Assembly (NCBI GenBank): GCA_027451605.1
Contig: DAIDJA010000038.1
Location: 1 to 10,325 of the forward strand
Origin: Acidimicrobiales bacterium
GTDB taxonomy: Bacteria; Actinomycetota; Acidimicrobiia; Acidimicrobiales; JABEUL01
Direction of reading: 5' to 3'
Length of the DNA stretch: 10,325 nt
The position numbers and the translations under genes were made by a program. Of the stretch, positions 1-5,992 are shown piece by piece (the stretch's first letter is position 1; each line of letters starts with the position of its first letter). The notes beneath the pieces are model-generated. The model did no database searches. It worked only from the letters and a program-made list of their open reading frames with translations, and was not told the origin of the DNA.

Positions 1-872
1 ATGCCAGAGTTAAAACGGCGCCAACAAAAAAGGACAGTCAGTCCAGATCCTCAAAGGCCTTAAAGCAGATTCTTTCTCAGAACAGACAGATGGCGGTATT
101 TGATCTGGAAAATACATTGATAGCCTCAAACGTAGTAGATGCCTATGCCTGGTTGGCAACTCGCCATTTAGACGGATTCCAAAAAACCAAACTGGTGTCA
201 GATCTAATAAAAAGCGCAAGAAGTCTTTACCTACAGGACAAGAAGGATAGAAGCGACTTTTTACGGTACTTTTATCGTAATTATCAAGACGCTCCTCAAG
301 AGCAGTTGAGCAGGGATTCAGTTGAACTTCTTACGGATTTTTTGATTAAGCGATCCTTCCCCCAAGGTATTGCAAGGGTAAGACATCATCGTGATTTGGG
401 CCACAAAACCCTATTGATCACCGGTGCTTTAGATTTTGTGGTTGAACCATTCAAACATCTCTTTGATGAAATCGTTTCAACGAAATTGACGACCAATGCG
501 GCGGGTGAATTTACCGGCGAACTTTCAAATCTTCCGCCCGTTGGCGAAGTCAGAGCACAAATTATGACAGATTTTGCCAAAGAAAATGGCATCGACCTTA
601 AAGAATCCGTTGCCTATGCGGACTCCACAAGCGATCTGTCCATGCTCGAAGCAGTTGGGTTTCCTGTTGCGGTTAATCCTGAGCCAAAGTTGTATACACT
701 TGCCACAAAGCGCGGATGGCATATCGAAAATTGGCCCAGAACTCCATCGGGTCCCAAGAAACTCCTGCCGGTGTATAACAGCAAAGAATCAAACTCTCCT
801 TTTGTACAGACCGCAAATGCATTAAAAGATGCCGTGATAAATTCTTTCAATTACATAAAGGACTCAAAGTGA
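1..872 (+). CDS. HAD-IB family phosphatase domain, C-terminal part of a longer protein (5' end outside window)
   Basis: The frame is open from the first complete codon at position 3. The first ATG, at 90, has no Shine-Dalgarno sequence and sits only five residues before the catalytic motif, so I read it as an internal Met after a basic, Ser-rich linker. Numbering from that Met, motif I is FDLENT (nucleophile D5, E7 where the acid/base Asp normally is), motif II is LLITGA with T111, and motif IV is ADSTSD with D178 and D182. This is the SerB-like HAD-IB layout with a helical cap between motifs I and II. R155 may stand where the motif III Lys usually is. Such enzymes hydrolyse phosphate monoesters. 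In actinobacteria I recall this domain fused behind a fatty acyl-CoA reductase-like (NAD_binding_4) domain, but nothing of that is visible here. It is the first visible gene of a coupled operon. Domain call firm; substrate unknown. Confidence 0.85.
   Translation, partial: ARVKTAPTKKDSQSRSSKALKQILSQNRQMAVFDLENTLIASNVVDAYAWLATRHLDGFQKTKLVSDLIKSARSLYLQDKKDRSDFLRYFYRNYQDAPQEQLSRDSVELLTDFLIKRSFPQGIARVRHHRDLGHKTLLITGALDFVVEPFKHLFDEIVSTKLTTNAAGEFTGELSNLPPVGEVRAQIMTDFAKENGIDLKESVAYADSTSDLSMLEAVGFPVAVNPEPKLYTLATKRGWHIENWPRTPSGPKKLLPVYNSKESNSPFVQTANALKDAVINSFNYIKDSK
857..862 (+). promoter_or_regulatory. Ribosome binding site for the dehydrogenase gene
   Basis: AAAGGA lies 9 bases before the ATG at 872 and 6 bases before an in-frame GTG at 869. 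The ATG overlaps the TGA of the upstream gene (TGATG at 870-874), the classic arrangement for translational coupling, so I prefer ATG at 872. GTG at 869 would add one residue. Confidence 0.6.
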
Positions 873-2104
873 TGAAGGCGATTCAGCTCGAGAAAAGCTA
901 TGCAAAATTCGCCGGAGCACTTGTGGCCAACAAATTGAGGGGGCATGGGAGTTCTATGTCATCAATGCCACTTAGGTTGTCCGAGCTTAATGAATTTAGG
1001 CTTCCCGGAGATGAATGGACTTATATCTATCCAATTATGTCAGGCATATGCGGATCCGATATCAAAACAATTCAAGCTAAGAGCTCCAGAATGTTAGAAC
1101 ACTTGGTATCTTTTCCTTTCGTTCCCGGTCATGAGACTGTGGCAATTAGAGCCGACAACAACAAAAGGGTTGTCGTCGAATCGCTATTAAGCTGTAAGGC
1201 TTTGAATATAGACAGTTGTGAGTTTTGCAAACAGGATTTAATCGACAAATGTCAGTGCCAAGAGTTTTCATCGATAGCACCCGGGCTTCAAATCGGCTTT
1301 ACAAAAGATATCCCGGGTGGATGGTCGGAATTTTCGATGGCCCATAGTGATCAGCTATACGAAATACCCGATGATATGTCCGATGAGGATGCGGTCTTAG
1401 TCGAGCCAATGGCTTGTGCAATTCACGGAGTTCTTAAAATTCAACGAGAGATGCTCAATACCTTTAACGACATTCCCCTAGTTGCTGTGATTGGAGCCGG
1501 AACTTTGGGACTATGCACCACCGCCGCTTTACGACATTTTTATAAAGACTCGATTAAGATATTGACGTCAACAAAATATCCTTATCAGCGCAAACTAGCC
1601 AAAATTTGTGGTTCCGACTATCATTCAAATACTCAAAACTATCTAACTACAGTAAGGCACTTAACGGGGTCATTTATAACCGGGCCTGCATTAACTTACG
1701 GTGCGGACGTAGTTATTGACTGCGTTGGCTCCAAGGAATCCTTGCATGCGGCAATTACTACGGTTAAACCGGGGGGGCAGATAGTATTAACGGGAATGCC
1801 TTCAAAGGCTAATTTGGACCTCTCCCTTCTCTGGCAACGTCAGATTACTTTAACCGGTGCATATACCTATTCAACTGAAGTCTCTCATTTGAACAATGCA
1901 AATAATGCTAAAACTTTTGAATTGGCTATCAATGCCTCAAAGGAGATGGGCTTAGGCAGACTCGTCTCGGCCAAATACTCACTGGATAACTATGAAGCCG
2001 CAATTGAACATGCGATCGATGCCGGCAAGAGAGACTCCACAAAGATTGTGTTTACGAATAACAAAGCGGATCTAATTAAGAAATTACAAAGGAGAATTCA
2101 ATGA
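872..2104 (+). CDS. Zinc-dependent medium-chain alcohol dehydrogenase
   Basis: This is a medium-chain dehydrogenase/reductase, an NAD(P)-dependent cytosolic oxidoreductase for an alcohol or hydroxy compound. Numbering from the alternative GTG at 869, the catalytic zinc site is C61 in GICGSD, H88-E89 in PGHE, and E179 in VEPMAC. A structural zinc lobe is indicated by C109, C117, C120 and C128; the first gap is seven residues rather than the usual two, as I recall for some threonine-dehydrogenase-like relatives. The Rossmann nucleotide loop is GAGTLG at 209-214, and a typical PGGQIVLTG strand follows near 301-309. At about 410 residues it is longer than the usual 340-370; part of the excess is an N-terminal stretch before the GICGSD motif. 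It is coupled to the upstream phosphatase gene by TGATG and to the downstream LarA-like gene by ATGA. Family certain, substrate unknown. A run of seven G at 1771-1777 lies inside the gene. Confidence 0.9.
   Translation: MKAIQLEKSYAKFAGALVANKLRGHGSSMSSMPLRLSELNEFRLPGDEWTYIYPIMSGICGSDIKTIQAKSSRMLEHLVSFPFVPGHETVAIRADNNKRVVVESLLSCKALNIDSCEFCKQDLIDKCQCQEFSSIAPGLQIGFTKDIPGGWSEFSMAHSDQLYEIPDDMSDEDAVLVEPMACAIHGVLKIQREMLNTFNDIPLVAVIGAGTLGLCTTAALRHFYKDSIKILTSTKYPYQRKLAKICGSDYHSNTQNYLTTVRHLTGSFITGPALTYGADVVIDCVGSKESLHAAITTVKPGGQIVLTGMPSKANLDLSLLWQRQITLTGAYTYSTEVSHLNNANNAKTFELAINASKEMGLGRLVSAKYSLDNYEAAIEHAIDAGKRDSTKIVFTNNKADLIKKLQRRIQ
2088..2094 (+). promoter_or_regulatory. Strong ribosome binding site for the LarA-like gene
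   Basis: AAAGGAG ends six bases before ATG at 2101, a near-consensus Shine-Dalgarno at good spacing. The ATG overlaps the upstream stop as ATGA (2101-2104). It fixes the start and implies both coupled and independent initiation. Confidence 0.7.
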
Positions 2105-3690
2105 AAAGCCGACCGGGGTTCGTCTTAGAGGTTGACAAATCAACACCTCCTATATTGGTATGGCATGGCGAAGGATTTAAAGTCCAAAAAATGCCCGTGG
2201 ATTCTAGGATAATCTATCCCAAAGAGCCAATTTCTGCACTGGAGGATCCCGACACGGCGGTAAGACAAGCCCTAGAAAATCCTCTCGGGGATACAAAGCC
2301 GCTAAGTGAACTTTTGTTTCCTTCAATGAAACTGACAATAGCATTCGACGACGTCTCTTTGCCGCTACCTCCCATGGAGGCACCTGATAATCGGCAACGA
2401 GTGATTGAGGCTGTTTTGAATTTAGCTGCCGAAAAGCACGTGGAAGATGTTGTACTCATAGCCGCGCTCGCGTTGCATCGACGAATGACCGATGCCGAAC
2501 TAAAACATTGCTTAGGGGAAAGAATCTATAATTCCTTCGCACCAAACGGGCTGTTACTTCAGCACGATGCAGAAGATCCTGATAATCTCACCTATCTGGG
2601 AAAGACAGAAAAAGGTGAAGACGTCGAGATAAATAAAAGGGCAGCCGAAAGCGATTTGATAGTCTATATAAACATTAACCTTGTCGCTATGGATGGAGGA
2701 CATAAATCGGTTGCAACGGGACTTTCTTCCTATCGTTCGATTCGCCATCATCACAACGTGGCCACAATGCAACATTCGCGTTCATTTATGGACCAGTCCA
2801 ACTCTGAACTTCACAGCTCCAACTGGAGAATCGGGAGATTTTTGGCCAATGAAGGCGTTAAGGTCTTTCAGATTGAGACGACGCTTAATACAGATACTTT
2901 CCCCAAGCAGTTTTCTTTTTTGCAGAAGCGAGAATGGGAGTGGACCTTCAAAGACAGACTAAGTTTCAGTTCGGTATCAAAGGCCTTAGAGTTAACTCCC
3001 GGGAACCTAAAAACTTCCATCTTTAATTCAATTAAAGCTCCCCATCGACTTACAAGCGTTCAGGCAGGCGAAGTTGAGGCAGTCCATAGGGTAACTACCG
3101 AGAATGTATATCACCAGCAGATAGTTCAAGTCGATGGACAAAGTGATATATTGTCTCTCGGACTCCCCTACATTTCGCCTTATAATGTGAATTCTATTAT
3201 GAATCCAATTTTGGTGGCATGTTTGGGTTTGGGATATTTTTTCAACCTATACAAAGGAAAACCCATTGTCAAAAAAGGCGGAGTGGTCATAATGTCACAC
3301 CCTACGCCCCTGGCATTCCACCCCGTTCATCATCCCAGTTATATTGACTTTTTTGACCAGGTACTTTCCGAAACTACCGATCCCATGGAAATCCAGACTA
3401 ACTATGAGGAGAAATTTGCTACCGACCCTTGGTATAGACACCTCTATAGGACATCAAATGCTTATCACGGGGTTCATCCTTTTTATATGTGGTATTGGTG
3501 TGCTCACGCCTTAGACTATCTCGGTAGGGTTATTATCGTCGGGGGTAATCATCAGGCAGTCAAGCGACTCGGGTTTGCGAGTGCTACTACATTTAATGAC
3601 GCTCTTGAAATTGCACAGGACGTAGTCGGTAGCAGTCCTTCGATAACTCATTTTCATGTTCCACCTATAGCGATAGCCGAGGTCAGCTAA
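2101..3690 (+). CDS. Lactate racemase (LarA/DUF2088) family protein
   Basis: The N-terminal half matches the LarA fold. FDDVSLPLP (82-90) stands where LarA has its SDxTRP segment. ALHRRMT (124-130) matches the THRxxT segment carrying catalytic His108, here H126. GGHKSVATG (199-207) matches the GGxK loop, with K202 at the lysine that carries the nickel-pincer cofactor. H218, sixteen residues on, fits the nickel-ligand His200. The residue expected for the second catalytic His (His174) falls in YININLV, which has no His. The C-terminal half (about 350-529) carries further family-like stretches such as VVIMSHPTPL and VIIVGGNHQAV. At 529 residues it is about 100 longer than classical LarA. LarA enzymes racemise or epimerise 2-hydroxy acids using a cofactor made by LarB, LarC and LarE, none of which is in the window. 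It is probably cytosolic, coupled to the dehydrogenase upstream. True lactate racemase activity is doubtful. Confidence 0.8.
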   Translation: MKSRPGFVLEVDKSTPPILVWHGEGFKVQKMPVDSRIIYPKEPISALEDPDTAVRQALENPLGDTKPLSELLFPSMKLTIAFDDVSLPLPPMEAPDNRQRVIEAVLNLAAEKHVEDVVLIAALALHRRMTDAELKHCLGERIYNSFAPNGLLLQHDAEDPDNLTYLGKTEKGEDVEINKRAAESDLIVYININLVAMDGGHKSVATGLSSYRSIRHHHNVATMQHSRSFMDQSNSELHSSNWRIGRFLANEGVKVFQIETTLNTDTFPKQFSFLQKREWEWTFKDRLSFSSVSKALELTPGNLKTSIFNSIKAPHRLTSVQAGEVEAVHRVTTENVYHQQIVQVDGQSDILSLGLPYISPYNVNSIMNPILVACLGLGYFFNLYKGKPIVKKGGVVIMSHPTPLAFHPVHHPSYIDFFDQVLSETTDPMEIQTNYEEKFATDPWYRHLYRTSNAYHGVHPFYMWYWCAHALDYLGRVIIVGGNHQAVKRLGFASATTFNDALEIAQDVVGSSPSITHFHVPPIAIAEVS

Positions 3691-3692
3691 AG

Positions 3693-4679
3693 GTGCCTAC
3701 CTCCAAGACTTACAAGATCGAGACCTATGAATCAAAGGCGAATTCAATCAAATTTGCTATTAGAATCTTGCGGCAAAAATTTAAAAATAAGGCAAAACTT
3801 AGCGGATTTATTCTAGACCGACCGACCTATCCGGTAAGCATTGTCCAGCCCGACGTAGAATCCAAACTTGGCGTAAACTACGATACCTCATGGTCGCGCA
3901 AGCCGCTCGTCAGAGCAGTCAGGTCTATTGTTCGCGAATCTGTAGCCAGACCATTTTTTGCAGCCGTGGCCGCGCCGCAAGTAATAGGTCTTGAATCTTT
4001 AACCCTAAATAATCCGCCCTATATATTTACGGCAAACCATGCCAGTCATCTGGACACCGGACTGCTCTTAACCACATTGCCATACGAAATCAGAAGAAAT
4101 ACGGTTGCCGCTGCGGCCGCAGACTATTTCTTTGATACAAGATTTAAGGCAATATTGGCCGCAGGTATTCTTAATGCAATTCCACTGGAGAGGACAAAGG
4201 TCAACAGGTCATCGGCCAAGCTTGCCCAAGATCTTGTAGAGATGGGGTGGAATCTGGTTATTTTCCCCGAAGGAGGCAGAACACCTGACGGTTGGGGACA
4301 ACCCTTTAAGGGCGGAGCCGCATACCTTTCGATTCGTACCGGAGTTCCCATTGTGCCGGTTTATATTCATAATACCCGAGCACTGCTCAAAAAAGGCTCC
4401 AAGAAATTGACCACAGGCGCTACAAAAGTGGTCTTCGGCAATCCCATTTATGCCGATGAAAAAGAAGATGCCAGAAAGTATGCCGTCCGCATCGAAAATG
4501 AAGTTGCATCTCTGAAAAACGAGATTGGCAAAGACTACTACTCATCCATTCTGAACAAGCATAGCGCCACGACTCCGTTGCTTCAGAGTGACATTAAATC
4601 CAAGTGGCTGCGTTCATGGCTGTCCGAAGAAGCCAATTCATCAAATAAAAAAGAGGTACTTAAGTGGCCAAAGCTATAA
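3693..4679 (+). CDS. PlsC-like 1-acyl-sn-glycerol-3-phosphate (lysophospholipid) acyltransferase
   Basis: This acyltransferase of the PlsC/LPLAT family would transfer an acyl group from acyl-CoA or acyl-ACP to a lysophospholipid or similar hydroxyl acceptor at the inner face of the membrane. The four family blocks are visible: NHASHLD (115-121, catalytic H116 and D121), an arginine-containing block around PLERTKVNR (164-172), FPEGGR (191-196), and the GVPIVPVYI block (217-225). About 110 residues precede the first block, including a basic N-terminal segment; there is no clear multi-pass membrane region. The GTG start lies two bases after the upstream TAA, with a weak GAGG-like site about nine bases before it. 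Its position behind a HAD-IB phosphatase recalls the frequent pairing or fusion of these two activities in actinobacteria. The family is firm; the acceptor (lysophosphatidate or something else) cannot be told from sequence. Confidence 0.9.
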   Translation: MPTSKTYKIETYESKANSIKFAIRILRQKFKNKAKLSGFILDRPTYPVSIVQPDVESKLGVNYDTSWSRKPLVRAVRSIVRESVARPFFAAVAAPQVIGLESLTLNNPPYIFTANHASHLDTGLLLTTLPYEIRRNTVAAAAADYFFDTRFKAILAAGILNAIPLERTKVNRSSAKLAQDLVEMGWNLVIFPEGGRTPDGWGQPFKGGAAYLSIRTGVPIVPVYIHNTRALLKKGSKKLTTGATKVVFGNPIYADEKEDARKYAVRIENEVASLKNEIGKDYYSSILNKHSATTPLLQSDIKSKWLRSWLSEEANSSNKKEVLKWPKL

Positions 4680-5902
4680 CACGCAAGGGTTTGTTGTTAT
4701 TTGTTTCGGTCTTACTTTTGGCATCATGTTCGACCCAAAATCACTCCAAGGCTTCAAGTATATCGGGCAACATAGACGGAGTATCTTGGTTTGCTTTTAA
4801 TATCAAAGCCCCTAAAAATACTTCTCTCTTTGGGATAAAGTGTTTTTCATTGGTAAACTGTATCGCAGTAGGAGCAAGCAACCTGTCAAACAATTTGTAC
4901 TCCAGCAAGGCCGACTACAAGCCTGTTGCTTTTTTTAGTAACGATGCAGGGACAACCTGGAATGAGTCTTCAATGAAATTACCCTCATCAGCTGCTATCG
5001 GGATTCTGTCTTCGATAGATTGCTACAATACCAGTTGTGTGGCAGTAGGCGGTACCGATCCTACCGGAAACGGCTCTCCCATAGTGTTAATCAGTACTGA
5101 CGGCGGAAAGGCATTTAACCCGGTAACCGTTACGGGCATATCAACGGGTGCCTTTAATGCGATTTTTTGTTATTCAAATTCAGACCAATTTGCAGGAGAC
5201 TGCCTGTTGGCCGGTCAATCCGGGAAAAATACCAACACTTCAAATATGTTGGAAAAATTCAGCATTTCGAATCAATCATTTTCGTCAATCGCATTACCCA
5301 ATTTAACCAACTCCTTTGTAAGCTCGGTTGAATGCACGGCAAACTCGTCGTGCGTCGCCTTAGGCGGTTATTACAACTCTTCGCAAAATGTAGAAAGTGA
5401 CTTATTACGCTCTTATGATGACGGCTCAACGTTTACGCAGCAGAACGTATCGTCTCTGCCTCCAACACTGTTAAGCGTATCATGTACTAAAATCAGTTGC
5501 GTACTGGCAGGAGCCGACAAAACCAAAGTAAATTCACTCGGTACACCAATCGGATATCCCGCTCTGTTTTCATTATCAACTGCCGGCAACTCTACAATCA
5601 AAACCGCAATATCAGACACTACGGGTCAGGGCCTGATGACCAGCGTCTACTGTTCTTATGACAGTATCGGAACTTATCCTCAGTGCGTTGCGACCGGAGG
5701 ACTTGGTACTTCAAATTCATCAAAGTCGGTTATAGCTATTAACCGAAACAATGTCTGGAGTGAAGCTCAACTGACTGTCTCAAATGCAAGTCTTTATTCA
5801 ATCACCTGCAATGTCTCCGCTAAATATTGCTTTGCGGTGGGAAATGTCGCACCGAGTTCAACGATTTCTCTTCCTGAAATCATCAAACTGACGCTGAAGT
5901 AA
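4664..5902 (+). CDS. Secreted lipoprotein, predicted seven-bladed beta-propeller with paired cysteines
   Basis: The GTG start sits 16 bases inside the acyltransferase gene, with AGAGG seven bases upstream. Residues 1-22 form a lipoprotein signal: basic n-region, hydrophobic core, and lipobox LASC with lipidated C22. The mature part contains seven repeats of about 50-60 residues, each opening with a Cys pair just before an AVGG-like strand: C60/C66, C120/C125, C169/C180, C224/C230, C274/C279, C330/C341, C382/C389. These 14 plus C22 account for every cysteine. Asp-box-like turns (SNDAGTTW at 92-99, STDGGKAF, SYDDGSTF) occur in three repeats, as in sialidase/BNR propellers. The last repeat lacks the closing W-containing strand, whereas residues near 40-50 (VSWFAFNIKAP) look like one, suggesting ring closure by the N-terminus. 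No catalytic residues are recognisable. A binding or sensing role outside the membrane is an inference. Related 'SCVAVG' repeat proteins are, as I recall, common in Acidimicrobiia. Confidence 0.8.
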   Translation: MAKAITRKGLLLFVSVLLLASCSTQNHSKASSISGNIDGVSWFAFNIKAPKNTSLFGIKCFSLVNCIAVGASNLSNNLYSSKADYKPVAFFSNDAGTTWNESSMKLPSSAAIGILSSIDCYNTSCVAVGGTDPTGNGSPIVLISTDGGKAFNPVTVTGISTGAFNAIFCYSNSDQFAGDCLLAGQSGKNTNTSNMLEKFSISNQSFSSIALPNLTNSFVSSVECTANSSCVALGGYYNSSQNVESDLLRSYDDGSTFTQQNVSSLPPTLLSVSCTKISCVLAGADKTKVNSLGTPIGYPALFSLSTAGNSTIKTAISDTTGQGLMTSVYCSYDSIGTYPQCVATGGLGTSNSSKSVIAINRNNVWSEAQLTVSNASLYSITCNVSAKYCFAVGNVAPSSTISLPEIIKLTLK

Positions 5903-5907
5903 TACTC

Positions 5908-5924
5908 AGCCGAACTCGGCTTTT
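5908..5924 (+). terminator. Short intrinsic terminator candidate after the lipoprotein gene
   Basis: Six bases after the stop codon, AGCCG and CGGCT form a GC-rich 5-bp stem with loop AACT, running into TTTT (5921-5924). It is short but correctly placed for the end of the plus-strand operon, and it separates it from the convergent minus-strand gene ending at 5993. Confidence 0.5.
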
Positions 5925-5949
5925 AGGGTAACTGATGAGAATTTAAAAT

Positions 5950-5976
5950 CATTGACTGACTGACAATAGATCAATG
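5950..5976 (-). terminator. Weak hairpin downstream of the nucleotidyltransferase fusion gene
   Basis: CATTGA (5950-5955) and TCAATG (5971-5976) pair as a 6-bp AT-rich stem around a 15-base loop. Read on the minus strand it follows the stop codon of the fusion gene by about 16 bases and is followed by ATTTTAAAT. The stem is weak, so this is only a possible terminator. The loop includes three tandem TGAC units, and the right arm lies in a 12-base motif repeated at 9404-9415. Confidence 0.2.
5965..5976. repeat. 12-base intergenic direct repeat, copy 1
   Basis: AATAGATCAATG occurs here and again at 9404-9415 in the same orientation. Both copies lie in non-coding DNA shortly after the stop codon of a minus-strand gene (about 16 and 21 bases away). 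Confidence 0.4.
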
Positions 5977-5992
5977 GATTCCGTGTTCTTGA

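Larger units (their letters stand above)
5903..5992. other. Convergent intergenic gap
   Basis: This gap of 90 bases separates the two convergent blocks. It holds the plus-strand terminator hairpin, three tandem TGAC units (5953-5964), the weak minus-strand hairpin and one copy of the 12-base repeat. There is no room for a gene. Confidence 0.6.

Noticed and set aside
1..63. ATG at position 1 opening a short reading frame
   Set aside because: It stops after 20 codons, has no visible upstream context, and overlaps the open frame of the HAD protein, whose linker runs through the same bases.
1771..1777. Run of seven G in the dehydrogenase gene, considered as a phase-variable tract
   Set aside because: It encodes the conserved Gly-Gly of the PGGQ segment and the frame is intact. 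Seven is short for a phase-variable tract, so it is more likely just a spot prone to sequencing error.
5953..5964. Three tandem TGAC units
   Set aside because: Three 4-base copies are too few to call a tandem repeat locus.
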